NCBI RefSeq assembly: GCF_039542035.1
Contig: NZ_BAABHJ010000020.1
Coordinates: 1-64,000 of the forward strand
Origin: Actinoallomurus liliacearum
Lineage (GTDB): Bacteria > Actinomycetota > Actinomycetes > Streptosporangiales > Streptosporangiaceae
Direction: 5' to 3'
Length of the DNA stretch: 64,000 nucleotides
Of this stretch, positions 7,747-16,547 are shown piece by piece. Position numbers and translations under genes: made by a program. Below the pieces are notes generated by a model. The model made no database searches, was not told where the DNA came from, and was given only the letters and a program-made list of their open reading frames with translations. The first letter of the stretch is position 1; each line of letters begins with the position of its first letter.

Positions 7747-9849
7747 GTGCTGAGAGGCGCAGTCGCCGGGATCGCGGTCGCCCTGACGCTCTTCGCGTCC
7801 GCCGACTCACCGGCCCACGCCGAGACCGCGGCGCCCGTCCGGCACGTCGTGCTGGTCGGGGTTCCGGGGCTGCGGTGGAGCGACGTGGGCCCCGCCACCA
7901 CTCCGCACCTGTGGGGCCTCGCGCGGCGGTCCGCGATCGGGCTGCTCTCGATCCGCACGGTCGGCACCCTGACCTGCCCGGGCGACGGCTGGGCGACCGT
8001 CTCGGCCGGTGCCCGGTCCGCGGCGGGTCCGTACTGCCACCGGCCCGTCGGCGTCTCCCCCTCGGGAACGGGCGCCGTGGTGGAGGACATCGGCCCGATC
8101 CGCCGCCGGAACGCCGGGTTCGGCGTCGTCGGCCTGCTCGGGGACGCCGTGCACCGGGCGGGCGGCCGCACCGCCGCCGTCGGCACCGGGGCGGCGCTGG
8201 CCGCCGCGGACTCCCACGGCCGCGTCGACGCGTACGCGCCCGGCGTCGCCACGCTGCCCGCCCCGGAGTGGTGGGCGCGATCCGCCGCCACGATCGTGGA
8301 CGCCGGGGCGGTCGCGGGTCCGGACCGGGCCGCCGCGGCCCACCGTGCGGACGCCGCGGTCGGGACGGTGCTGGCGCGCCTGCCGGCCGACGCCGAGGTC
8401 CTGGTCGCGGGAATCGCCGACGACGACCGCACGCCGCACCTGCGCGTCGTGCTGGCGACCGGACCCGCGAGCGCCGGCCGCTACCTCGGCTCGGACTCCA
8501 CCCGGCGGGCCGACATGGTGATCCTCCCGGACCTGACCGCGACGATGCTGGCCCGGCTCGGCGTCCCGCACCCGGCGCGGCTGATCGGCACTCCGATGCT
8601 GCCGGACGCGACCCGCCCGGCCCCGCTCGCCTCGGCGGTACGGGACCTGCGCGCGCAGGACGTCGCGGCGCAGACCGACCGCGGGCTGATCCCCCGTTTC
8701 TTCGCCGCCTTCGTGGTCGGCCAACTGCTGCTCTACGGCTCCGCCGCGCTCGCGCTCCGGCGGCGGTGGGCCGGGCGGCGACGCGCCCGGATCCTCGCCC
8801 TCACGCGCCTGACCGCCCTGGTCGCGGCGGCCGTCCCGGTCTCGACCTACCTGGTGAACCTGATGCCGTGGTGGCGCGGCGGCCATCCGCTGCCCGCCCT
8901 GGTCGCGGGCATCGCGGTCGCGGACGCGCTGATCGTCGCGGTCGCCGCGTCCGGGCCGTGGCGCCGCCGGGTGCTCGGCCCCGGCACGGTGATCGCGGGA
9001 GGCACCGCCGCCGTCCTGGGCGCCGACCTGCTGACCGGCAGCCGGCTGCAGCTCAACAGCCTCATGGGCTACTCCCCGCTGGTCGGCGGCCGCTACTACG
9101 GGATGGGCAACATCGGGTTCGCGGTGCTGGCCACCTCGACCCTGCTGGCCGCCGCCGGGGTCGCGCAGTGGCTCGAACCCCGCCATGGCCGCCGCGCGGC
9201 CGTCACCGCCGTGCTCGCCATGACGCTGACCGCCGCGCTGCTGGACAGCTGGACGACGTGGGGCAGCGACTTCGGCGGCCTGATCGCGTTCGTCCCCGGC
9301 CTGGCCACCACGGCGCTGCTGGTGAGCGGCCGTCGCGTGGGCTTCCTGCGGCTGCAGTTGCTGCGCGCGGCCGGCATGGCGCTGGTGCTCGGCATGGCCT
9401 ACCTCGACCACCTGCGTCCGCCGGCCCGGCAGACGCACATGGGCCGCTTCTTCGGCCAGCTCGTCGACGGCGACGCCCTGCCCTGGCTGGAGCGCAAGTT
9501 CACCGCCATGGTCCGCACGTTCGGCAACCCGACGCTCCTGCCGATCGTGGTCGCGGCCTTCCTCTTCCTGCTTCTCGTGCTGCACCGGCCGGGCCGCGCC
9601 GGGACGGGCGGGCTGCGGCTCGCGTACGACCGCGCCCCCATGCTCCGGGCCGGCCTGTCGGGCGCGTTCGTGACCGCCGTGGTCGGCGGGGCGGTCAACG
9701 ACTCGGGGATCGCGGTCCCCGCCCTGGCCCTCGCCGTCGCCGTCCCCCTGGCCCTCGCCGCCACCGTCACCGCCCTGCAGACCCCCGAGGCCTCCGAACC
9801 CCCGGCCCCGTCGTCCCCTCGCCGCAATCCGCAGCCGGCCGACGCCTGA
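7747..9849 (+). CDS. Membrane protein with phosphatase-like extracellular domain
   Basis: A 700-residue protein starting at GTG 7747 behind AAGGAG. A signal peptide ending near SPAHAE is followed by a roughly 290-residue exported domain resembling the alkaline-phosphatase/nucleotide pyrophosphatase fold (HVVLVGVPGLRWSDV, TTPHLWGLA, later RADMVILPDLTATML). About ten transmembrane helices follow, with the conserved-looking loop GYSPLVGGRYYGMGNIGFA between two of them. I recognise the architecture as a recurrent actinobacterial membrane protein but know no assigned function. Some metal ligands of true phosphatases are not obvious, so the ectodomain may bind rather than cleave. A lipid- or wall-polymer-modifying role is a guess. 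Confidence 0.7.
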   Translation: MLRGAVAGIAVALTLFASADSPAHAETAAPVRHVVLVGVPGLRWSDVGPATTPHLWGLARRSAIGLLSIRTVGTLTCPGDGWATVSAGARSAAGPYCHRPVGVSPSGTGAVVEDIGPIRRRNAGFGVVGLLGDAVHRAGGRTAAVGTGAALAAADSHGRVDAYAPGVATLPAPEWWARSAATIVDAGAVAGPDRAAAAHRADAAVGTVLARLPADAEVLVAGIADDDRTPHLRVVLATGPASAGRYLGSDSTRRADMVILPDLTATMLARLGVPHPARLIGTPMLPDATRPAPLASAVRDLRAQDVAAQTDRGLIPRFFAAFVVGQLLLYGSAALALRRRWAGRRRARILALTRLTALVAAAVPVSTYLVNLMPWWRGGHPLPALVAGIAVADALIVAVAASGPWRRRVLGPGTVIAGGTAAVLGADLLTGSRLQLNSLMGYSPLVGGRYYGMGNIGFAVLATSTLLAAAGVAQWLEPRHGRRAAVTAVLAMTLTAALLDSWTTWGSDFGGLIAFVPGLATTALLVSGRRVGFLRLQLLRAAGMALVLGMAYLDHLRPPARQTHMGRFFGQLVDGDALPWLERKFTAMVRTFGNPTLLPIVVAAFLFLLLVLHRPGRAGTGGLRLAYDRAPMLRAGLSGAFVTAVVGGAVNDSGIAVPALALAVAVPLALAATVTALQTPEASEPPAPSSPRRNPQPADA

Positions 9850-9896
9850 CGCGTTCACCGCTCCATACCGCGGCGATGACTCATACGGTAAGGCGC

Positions 9897-9912
9897 CGAC
9901 TCGAAAGAGTCG
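9897..9912 (+). terminator. Hairpin after the 700-residue membrane protein
   Basis: CGACTC-GAAA-GAGTCG is a perfect 6-bp stem closed by a GAAA tetraloop, 47 bp after the stop of the membrane-protein gene. It is flanked by GGCGCC at 9892-9897 and again at 9920-9925, which could extend it. No T-run follows, as is usual for actinobacterial terminators. Confidence 0.5.
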
Positions 9913-9982
9913 GGGCCTCGGCGCCGAACTTTGCGCTACCAGTGAGTAGTTTCGGCGGGGGCGGGTGGGTTAGATCGGGGGG

Positions 9983-10915
9983 ATGCGACGGGTTGCGGCG
10001 TTAGCGGTCATCGGCCTTCTCGTTCTCTGCGGGTGCAAGCCGGCGGACTCCGGGGGGCACGGTTCACCCCGGCCGTCCCGGGCGCGGCATGGCGTGCCGG
10101 CGTCGGTGGGTGACGTTCCCACGGCGACGGGGACGCATCGGATGAAGATCGACGTGGGCACGCCCGGGCACCGGGAGTACCTCGTCCACGTGCCGCCGGG
10201 CCTGGCGCGGCAGAATTTCCGGTCGGGGCGGCCCGCCCGTCCGCTGCCCGTCGTCCTCGCCCTGCACGGCGGAGCCGACAACATGACCGGCTTCGAGAAG
10301 AAGACCGGGTTCGACGCGCTCGCCGACCGACACGGGTTCCTCGCCGTCTACCCGGACGGGTTCGCCTTCACCTGGAACGCCGGGGACTGCTGCGCGCCCG
10401 CCCGGCTGGCCCACATCGACGACGTCGGCTTCCTGAACAAGCTCATCGACCACCTGACCGGCGTGGGGCTGGCCGATCCGAAACGGGTCTACGTCACGGG
10501 GTTCTCCAACGGGGCCGGCATGGCCTACCGGTTCGCCTGCGAGTCCGCGGGGAAGGTCGCCGCGATCGGGGCGGTGTCCGGGGCGCTCGCCATGACGTGC
10601 CATCCGGCCCGGCCGGTGTCGGTGATGGTCTGGCACGGCACCGCGGACCACAACGTCCCGTACGACGGCGGTGGGCACCGTGATTTCAACGACTCCCGGC
10701 CGTTCCCGCCGGTCGGCAAGGCGGTGGACTTCTGGCGCCGGACCGACCACCTGTCGCCGCTCCGGGCCGACGGCGCCGCGGGCTGCCACTCCACCGGGCA
10801 CGGCGACGGCGGCGTCGAGGTGGTCCTGTGCACCGTCGCGGGCGGCGGGCACCAGTGGCCGTCCGACGCGAGCCGGCGGCTCTGGGAGTTCTTCGCCGAG
10901 CATTCCCGGACATGA
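9983..10915 (+). CDS. PHB-depolymerase-like lipoprotein esterase
   Basis: A 310-residue exported alpha/beta-hydrolase of the poly(hydroxybutyrate) depolymerase/LpqC family. The N-terminus MRRVAALAVIGLLVLCGC has a lipobox-like end. The oxyanion region LPVVLALHGGADN, the nucleophile elbow GFSNGAGMAYRFACES and the HGTADHNVPYDGG acidic loop are all present, with the catalytic histidine probably in GGGHQWP. The family cleaves short esters, feruloyl groups or polyesters; this substrate is unknown. ATG 9983 has little ribosome-binding sequence but a TTAGAT element lies about 8 bp upstream, so the message may be leaderless. Confidence 0.88.
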   Translation: MRRVAALAVIGLLVLCGCKPADSGGHGSPRPSRARHGVPASVGDVPTATGTHRMKIDVGTPGHREYLVHVPPGLARQNFRSGRPARPLPVVLALHGGADNMTGFEKKTGFDALADRHGFLAVYPDGFAFTWNAGDCCAPARLAHIDDVGFLNKLIDHLTGVGLADPKRVYVTGFSNGAGMAYRFACESAGKVAAIGAVSGALAMTCHPARPVSVMVWHGTADHNVPYDGGGHRDFNDSRPFPPVGKAVDFWRRTDHLSPLRADGAAGCHSTGHGDGGVEVVLCTVAGGGHQWPSDASRRLWEFFAEHSRT

Positions 10916-10955
10916 ACTCTTCTCATATTCGAGTGGTCTGTGGCACGCTGCGGGC

Positions 10956-12140
10956 ATGACGCTGCGCAGACGGTACGACATCGCCACATCCCACCTGGAA
11001 CCACCGTTCGCCATCGTCGACCTGGCGGCGTTCCGCTCCAACGCGGCGAATCTCACCCGGCGTGCGCACGGCAAGCCGATCCGGGTGGCCAGCAAGTCGG
11101 TACGCTGCCGGACCCTGCTCGAACAGGTGCTGGCCATGGACGGGTTCGCCGGCGTCATGGCGTTCACGCTGCCGGAGGCGCTGTGGCTGGCCGAAGAGCG
11201 GGTGAGCGACGACATCCTCGTCGCCTACCCGACCGCCGACCAGAGCGCCCTCGCACGGCTGGCCGACGACGAGCACGCGGCGGCCGTCGTCACCGTGATG
11301 GTCGACTGCGTCGAGCACCTGGACCTGATCGAGAAGGCCACCGGCGGCCGGCCCGTCCGCGTCTGTCTCGACATCGACGCCGCCTGGCGCGCGGCCGGCG
11401 GCCGAATCCGCGTCGGCGCGCTGCGCTCGCCGGTCCGCACGCCGGAGCACGCCGGGGCGCTGGCCCGGGAGATCGCCCGGCGTCCGGGGCTGCGGCTGGT
11501 CGGGCTGATGGCCTACGAGTCGCAGATCGCCGGCGTCGGGGACGACCCGCCCGGCAAGCCGGTGTTCTCCCGGGCGGTACGCCTCATCCAGGCGCAGTCG
11601 CGCGTCGAGCTGGCGCGCCGCCGCGCGTTGATCGTCAAGGCGGTCCGGGAGGTCGCCGACCTGGAGTTCGTCAACGGCGGTGGGACCGGCAGCGTCGAGA
11701 AGACGGCGGCCGAGAAGGCCGTGACCGAGGTCGCCGCGGGCTCGGGCCTGTACCAGTCCGTGTTGTTCGATCACTACACGAACTTCTCCGGCAGCCCGGC
11801 CGCGCTGTTCGCCCTGCCCGTCGTACGGCGCCCCGCACCCGGGGTGGTGACCGTGCTCGGCGGCGGATACCTCGCGTCCGGGGTCGCGGACCGCAGCCGG
11901 CTGCCGCAGCCGTACCTGCCCTCAGGGCTGCGCTTCGACGCCCGGGAGGGCGCGGGCGAGGTGCAGACCCCACTGCTCGGCGCCGCCGCCGACGGGCTGC
12001 GGATCGGCGACCGGGTGTGGTTCCGGCACGCGAAGGCGGGTGAACTGTGCGAGCGGTTCGACGCCCTTCATCTCGTCGACGGCGACCGGGTCACGGCGAC
12101 GGTTCCGACGTATCGCGGCGAGGGACGGACGTTCCTGTAA
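10956..12140 (+). CDS. Alanine-racemase-fold amino acid deaminase/aldolase
   Basis: A 394-residue PLP-dependent enzyme of the alanine racemase N-terminal (fold III) type. The PLP-lysine region is GKPIRVASKSVRCRTL near residue 50, and a C-terminal beta-domain contains the GGGYLASG turn. The group includes D-threonine aldolases and D-serine deaminases; the middle insertion and the C-terminus VTATVPTYRGEGRTFL resemble actinobacterial proteins annotated amino acid deaminase/aldolase. The reaction is not certain. It starts at ATG 10956, 40 bp after the esterase gene. About 105 bp separate it from the sugar operon, which has its own palindrome. Confidence 0.82.
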   Translation: MTLRRRYDIATSHLEPPFAIVDLAAFRSNAANLTRRAHGKPIRVASKSVRCRTLLEQVLAMDGFAGVMAFTLPEALWLAEERVSDDILVAYPTADQSALARLADDEHAAAVVTVMVDCVEHLDLIEKATGGRPVRVCLDIDAAWRAAGGRIRVGALRSPVRTPEHAGALAREIARRPGLRLVGLMAYESQIAGVGDDPPGKPVFSRAVRLIQAQSRVELARRRALIVKAVREVADLEFVNGGGTGSVEKTAAEKAVTEVAAGSGLYQSVLFDHYTNFSGSPAALFALPVVRRPAPGVVTVLGGGYLASGVADRSRLPQPYLPSGLRFDAREGAGEVQTPLLGAAADGLRIGDRVWFRHAKAGELCERFDALHLVDGDRVTATVPTYRGEGRTFL

Positions 12141-12199
12141 ATACCCGAAGTGAGGTAGGGAATTCCCCGAACCGCCCTGGGAACGGTCCAGTAGCGCGT

Positions 12200-12215
12200 A
12201 CTGTCGTACGACAGT
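12200..12215. promoter_or_regulatory. Perfect 16-bp palindrome, operator of the sugar operon
   Basis: ACTGTCGTACGACAGT is a perfect dyad 30 bp upstream of the PfkB-kinase start. Its size and position suit a GntR- or LacI-type repressor. No regulator gene of that kind is in the operon or nearby. I found no second copy in the window. Confidence 0.7.
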
Positions 12216-12224
12216 GTTTGAATC

Positions 12225-12238
12225 CCCCTCCGAAGGGG
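12225..12238 (+). promoter_or_regulatory. Small hairpin overlapping the ribosome-binding site
   Basis: CCCCT-CCGA-AGGGG forms a 5-bp stem whose right arm is part of the AAGGGGAGG ribosome-binding site of the PfkB-kinase gene. It could partly mask the site in the mRNA. It is small and may simply reflect G/C richness. Confidence 0.35.
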
Positions 12239-12245
12239 AGGCGCC

Positions 12246-13364
12246 GTGGACCAAGTGAAACCGATGATCGCGCCGCCGGGCCGTCCGCCCGAGCCGCGGC
12301 TGGAGGATCCCTGCGTCGAGCGCGAGACGGCCGCCGACTTCCTGCACGGCGACGCCGGAGGCCTCGACGTGTTCCTGGCCGGCACCGTCTTCATGGACAT
12401 GATCTTCACGGGGCTGCCGGCCCTGCCGCCGCCCGGCACCGAGCTGATCACCGACGGCCTGGGATCGGCGCCCGGCGGCATCGCCAACATCGCCGTCGCG
12501 ATGAGCCGGCTGGGGCTCAACGTGGGTCTGGCCGCCGCGTTCGGCGACGACATGTTCGGCACGTACCTGTGGCGGACCCTGTCGGAGCAGGAGGGCGTCG
12601 GGCTCGTCCACTCCCGGCGGCTGCCCGGCTGGCCCACCCCGGTCACCGTGTCGCTCGCCTACGACGCCGACCGGAGCATGGTGACCTACCACCGGCCCAT
12701 GCCGGTGCTGCCCGAGGCGCTCGTCGGCACCCCGCCCAAGGCCAAGACCTGCTTCCTCGACCTCGCCCACCCCGTGCCGGGGTGGGCCGCGACCATGCGG
12801 GAGAAGGGCGCGGCGGTCGTCGCCGACGTCGGCTGGGACCCCACCGAGACCTGGTCCGTCGACGTGCTGAACCGTCTCGACCTGGTCGACGTCTTCCTGC
12901 CCAACGCCGTTGAGGCCATGGCCTACACCCGGACGAGCTCCCCCGAACAGGCGCTCGACGCCCTCGCCGAGCGCGTCCCCGTCGTGGTGGTCAAGCGCGG
13001 CGGCGACGGCGCGATCGCCATCGACACGACCACCGGCGAGCGGGCCGAGGTGACCGCCCTGCCGGTCAGGGCCCTCGATCCGACCGGCGCCGGCGACGTG
13101 TTCGCCGCCGGCTTCGTCTACGGCACCCTCGCCGGCTGGGGCCTGAACGAGCGGCTGCGGTTCGCCAACCTCTGCGCCGGGCTGTCCGTCCGGCACTACA
13201 GCGGTTCGCTCGGCTCGCCCTGCTGGGGAGAGATCGCGGCGTTCGGCGAGTCCGGCGAGGTCCCCGACGAGATCCTGCGGGACTACGCCTTCGTCGTCCC
13301 GTACATCCCGGACTCCTCGGTCGACTCGGTCACGCGGGCGGAGCCGACCGTACGGCAGGCGTGA
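12246..13364 (+). CDS. PfkB-family carbohydrate kinase
   Basis: A 372-residue ribokinase-fold sugar kinase. The glycine-rich N-terminal signature is GSAPGGIANIAVAMSRLGL and the C-terminal active-site signature is DPTGAGDVFAAGFVYG with the catalytic Asp in GAGD. GTG 12246 has a strong AAGGGGAGG site. It leads an operon encoding a sugar ABC importer and a large secreted PIG-L protein, so it probably phosphorylates the imported sugar or its hydrolysis product. An unusual 35-residue N-terminal extension precedes the domain. Sugar identity is unknown; an amino sugar is plausible from the deacetylase. Confidence 0.88.
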   Translation: MDQVKPMIAPPGRPPEPRLEDPCVERETAADFLHGDAGGLDVFLAGTVFMDMIFTGLPALPPPGTELITDGLGSAPGGIANIAVAMSRLGLNVGLAAAFGDDMFGTYLWRTLSEQEGVGLVHSRRLPGWPTPVTVSLAYDADRSMVTYHRPMPVLPEALVGTPPKAKTCFLDLAHPVPGWAATMREKGAAVVADVGWDPTETWSVDVLNRLDLVDVFLPNAVEAMAYTRTSSPEQALDALAERVPVVVVKRGGDGAIAIDTTTGERAEVTALPVRALDPTGAGDVFAAGFVYGTLAGWGLNERLRFANLCAGLSVRHYSGSLGSPCWGEIAAFGESGEVPDEILRDYAFVVPYIPDSSVDSVTRAEPTVRQA

Positions 13365-13446
13365 TCGTAACGAACGGGGGTACCGGCGAGAAGATCATTA
13401 GAGAAGACCGCGCCGCCCTTTTCGGTTGACCGAAGGAGCCCCCGCC

Positions 13447-14790
13447 ATGCGGAAACCATTGGTGGTCCTGACAGCGGTGCTGGTCGCCGCGTCCGCCTGC
13501 GCCCCCGGGTCGGGCGGCAGCAAGCCGAAGACCACCGCCCCGAGCGCCGTCAGCACCGACGTCGCCAAGGCCGGCCCGGTCACGCTCACCGTCTGGGACC
13601 AGGAGGTCCTCGGCGGCCAGAACGAGCAGATGAACAAGCTCAACGCGGCCTTCCACGCCAAATACCCCAACGTGACCATCAAGCGGGTGTCGCGCTCCTT
13701 CAGCGACCTGGAGAAGACGCTGCGGCTGGCGCTGTCCGGCGGCAACCCGCCCGACGTCGTCGAGGCGAACCAGGGGTACGGCATCATGGCCGCCCTCGTG
13801 AAGGCCGGCGCGCTGATGCCCCTCGACCCGTACGAGCAGGCGTACGGCTTCCGCAAGCGCTTCCCCGCCGGGCTGACCCAGCTCAACAGCGTCAGCGCCG
13901 GCGGCAAGGCGATCGGCTCCGGCAGCCTCTACGGCGTCGCGATGACCGGCGAGGCCGTCGGGATCTACTACAACACCGACAAGCTCGCCAAGCTGGGTCT
14001 CAAGCCGCCCGCGACCTGGGCCGAGTTCGAGCAGGACCTCGCCACGGCCAAGAGCAAGGGCGAGACGCCGATCTACCTCGCCAACCTGGAGAAGTTCCCC
14101 GGCATCCACGAGTTCGGCGTGCTGCTCGGCCAGACGACGGGCAAGGACAAGCTGCGCGACCTCGTGTTCGGCCGGGGCGGCGCGTGGACCGATCCATCCG
14201 TCGTGCAGGCCGCGCAGCAGCTCGCCGACTGGGCGAAGAAGGGCTACTTCCCGTCCGAGGTCAACGCCGCCAAGTACAACGACTCGCCCGCGCCGTTCGC
14301 CAAGGGCGAGGGCGTCTTCCTGATCGGCGGGCCGTGGTTCGCCGCGGACCTGCAGAAGAAGATGGGGGACAAGGTCCGCTACCTCCTCCCGCCGCCCGCC
14401 CAGGCCGGCGGGGCGCCCGCCGCCACGCTCGGCGGCCCCGGCCTGCCCCTCGCCATCACCGCCAAGTCCAAGCACCCCGACGTCGCCGCCGCGTACCTGA
14501 ACTTCATGACCAGCCCGCAGGCCATGGACGTCGTCACCCAGACCGGCGGCCTCGCCGCGCTCCCCCCGGCGAGCGCGCAGCCGACCTCCGCCGTCGGCCG
14601 CGACCTGTCCGCCGCGTGGAAGACCGCCAGCGACAAGGACATCCTCGTCCCCTACCTGGACTACTCCACGACGACCTTCCTCGACACGCTCGGCGGCGTC
14701 CTGCAGGAGATCATCGCGGGGAAGAAGACCGCGCAGCAGGGCATGCAGGACGCCCAGCGCGACTACGCCGCCTTCCTGGCCAAGCGGTGA
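13447..14790 (+). CDS. Sugar ABC transporter substrate-binding lipoprotein
   Basis: A 447-residue extracellular solute-binding protein of family 1. The signal peptide ends in a lipobox-like VAASAC, so the mature protein should be lipid-anchored. Typical cluster features are LTVWDQEVLGGQNEQMNKL near the start, PDVVEANQGYGIMAALVKAG, GVAMTGEAVGIYYNTDKL and the C-terminal GGVLQEIIAGKKTAQQGM. ATG 13447 lies behind GAAGGAG. The permease genes follow with a 4-bp overlap. No ATPase is encoded in the operon, so the importer probably uses a shared MsiK-type ATPase made elsewhere. Confidence 0.93.
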   Translation: MRKPLVVLTAVLVAASACAPGSGGSKPKTTAPSAVSTDVAKAGPVTLTVWDQEVLGGQNEQMNKLNAAFHAKYPNVTIKRVSRSFSDLEKTLRLALSGGNPPDVVEANQGYGIMAALVKAGALMPLDPYEQAYGFRKRFPAGLTQLNSVSAGGKAIGSGSLYGVAMTGEAVGIYYNTDKLAKLGLKPPATWAEFEQDLATAKSKGETPIYLANLEKFPGIHEFGVLLGQTTGKDKLRDLVFGRGGAWTDPSVVQAAQQLADWAKKGYFPSEVNAAKYNDSPAPFAKGEGVFLIGGPWFAADLQKKMGDKVRYLLPPPAQAGGAPAATLGGPGLPLAITAKSKHPDVAAAYLNFMTSPQAMDVVTQTGGLAALPPASAQPTSAVGRDLSAAWKTASDKDILVPYLDYSTTTFLDTLGGVLQEIIAGKKTAQQGMQDAQRDYAAFLAKR

Positions 14791-15722
14791 AGGCGCCGGC
14801 CACCCGGACTCGGCCCCTCGCCGACCGGACGGAGGGCCGTCCGCCGGGCGCCCGGCCGCCCGGCGAGCCCCGCAAGGTCGCCTACCTCTACGTGCTCCCG
14901 GCCCTCGTGGTCTACGCGGCGTTCCTGCTCTGGCCGCTGCTGCACGGCGCGTACCTCTCGCTGTTCCACTGGGACGGGCTCTCCGTCGGCACCTGGGCCG
15001 GGCTCGGCAACTACACCCAGGCGATCAGCGACCCGCACCTGCGCGGGACGTTCTGGCACGCCGCCGTCCTCGTGTTCTTCTACGCCGTCCTGCCCTGCTG
15101 CATCGCGTTCCTGCTGGTAGCCGTCATCTCCCGGTCCCGGCCGCGCGGGCTGACGTTCTTCCGCACCGTGCTGTTCCTGCCGCAGGTCGTGGCCATGGTG
15201 GCGGTCGCGGTGGCGTGGCAGTGGATCTACTCCGAGCACGGCCCGATCAACGGCACGCTCCGCCTCGTCGGGCTCGGCGGGCTCGCCCGCGGCTGGCTCG
15301 GCGACTTCACCTGGGCGCTGCCGTCCGTCGGGCTCATCGGCACCTGGGCGGAGATCGGGCTGGCCATGGTGCTGTTCCTGGCCGGCGTGCAGAAGATCCC
15401 CCGCGAGCTGTACGAGGCGGCGCGCGTCGACGGCGCCGGGGCCGTCCGCGAGTTCTTCGCGGTCACGCTGCCCGGCCTGCGACGGGAGCTGTCCGTCGCA
15501 CTGACGCTGACCATCATCGCCGCGCTGCGCAACTTCGACCTGATCTACCTGACCACCGGCGGCGGCCCCGGCGACGCGACCCGGGTCCCGGCGTACGAGG
15601 TCTACAACCGGACGTTCAACACCGGGGAGGTCGGCCTGGCCTGCGCGATCGGCGTCATCATCGCGGTCGTGGTGTTCGCCGTGACCGCAGGCGTCGGCCG
15701 TCTCGTGGAGGGCCGCGCGTGA
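14787..15722 (+). CDS. Sugar ABC transporter permease, MalF type
   Basis: A 311-residue inner-membrane permease with six hydrophobic segments. The EAA loop that docks on the ATPase is ELYEAARVDGAGAVREFFAVTLPGL. A 35-residue Pro/Arg-rich cytosolic N-terminus precedes the first helix (VAYLYVLPALVVYAAFLLWPLL). GTG 14787 overlaps the binding-protein stop as GTGA, indicating translational coupling. The longer upstream frame is only a shadow of the previous gene. Confidence 0.93.
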   Translation: MKAPATRTRPLADRTEGRPPGARPPGEPRKVAYLYVLPALVVYAAFLLWPLLHGAYLSLFHWDGLSVGTWAGLGNYTQAISDPHLRGTFWHAAVLVFFYAVLPCCIAFLLVAVISRSRPRGLTFFRTVLFLPQVVAMVAVAVAWQWIYSEHGPINGTLRLVGLGGLARGWLGDFTWALPSVGLIGTWAEIGLAMVLFLAGVQKIPRELYEAARVDGAGAVREFFAVTLPGLRRELSVALTLTIIAALRNFDLIYLTTGGGPGDATRVPAYEVYNRTFNTGEVGLACAIGVIIAVVVFAVTAGVGRLVEGRA

Positions 15723-16519
15723 CACCGACGACCTCGCGGGCCGAGCGCGCCACGACGTACGCCGTGCTGATCGTCTTCGCGGTGATCGCCGTGTTCCCGC
15801 TGCTGGCGGTCGCCTCCCAGGCGTTCGGCCTGCCCCACCCGTCCGCCGGCGCGTTCACCGGCGCCTGGCGGAAGGGGCACTTCGCCCGCTACCTCACCAA
15901 CAGCCTGATCGTCGTCACCGTGGTCGTGGTCGCGGCGTCGGCGCTGTCGATCCTGGCCGGGTACGCCCTGGGCACGATGGAGTTCCGCGGCGCGAACGCG
16001 CTGTTCTACGTGTTCCTCGCCGGCCTGATGGTGCCCACCGAGGCCATCGTCGTGCCGCTGTACTTCGATCTGCGGTCCGTCGGCCTCGACAACACCCTGC
16101 CGGGCCTCATGCTGCCGCAGATCGCCCAGTCGGTGTCCTTCGGCGTGTTCTGGATGCGCGCGTACTTCCGGTCCGCACCGCGCTCGCTCATCGAGGCGTC
16201 CCGGATGGACGGCGCCTCCAGTTGGACGACGCTGTGGCGGGTGCTGCTGCCGGTCGGCCGCCCGGCCATCCTCACCATGGTCGTCCTCATCGCGATGTGG
16301 ACCTGGAACGAATTCCTGCTCGCCCTTGTGATCATGAACTCGAACGAGGACCTGCGCACCGCGCCGCTCGGCCTGTCGATCTTCCAGGGTCAGCACCAGA
16401 CCGAGTACCAGATGCTCATGGCCGCCGCACTGATCATCGCCGCACCCGTCGTCCTCGTCTACGTCTTCCTCCAGCGCCACTTCATCGCCGGGATGCTCTC
16501 AGGAGCCGTCAAGGAATAG
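15719..16519 (+). CDS. Sugar ABC transporter permease, MalG type
   Basis: A 266-residue permease with six membrane segments and the EAA loop SLIEASRMDGASSWTTLWRVLLPVGRPAI. The end HFIAGMLSGAVKE is the standard MalG-family C-terminus. GTG 15719 overlaps the stop of the preceding permease as GTGA. With the MalF-type partner it forms the membrane channel of the importer. Confidence 0.94.
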   Translation: MTPTTSRAERATTYAVLIVFAVIAVFPLLAVASQAFGLPHPSAGAFTGAWRKGHFARYLTNSLIVVTVVVVAASALSILAGYALGTMEFRGANALFYVFLAGLMVPTEAIVVPLYFDLRSVGLDNTLPGLMLPQIAQSVSFGVFWMRAYFRSAPRSLIEASRMDGASSWTTLWRVLLPVGRPAILTMVVLIAMWTWNEFLLALVIMNSNEDLRTAPLGLSIFQGQHQTEYQMLMAAALIIAAPVVLVYVFLQRHFIAGMLSGAVKE

Positions 16520-16547
16520 CGTCGTCCGGACAAGGAGTTGACCCCCC

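Noticed and set aside
7807..10004. Long frames of about 700 codons on both strands across the membrane-protein gene
   Set aside because: Only the frame starting at 7747 has a signal peptide, membrane helices and a ribosome-binding site; the others are low-complexity shadows.
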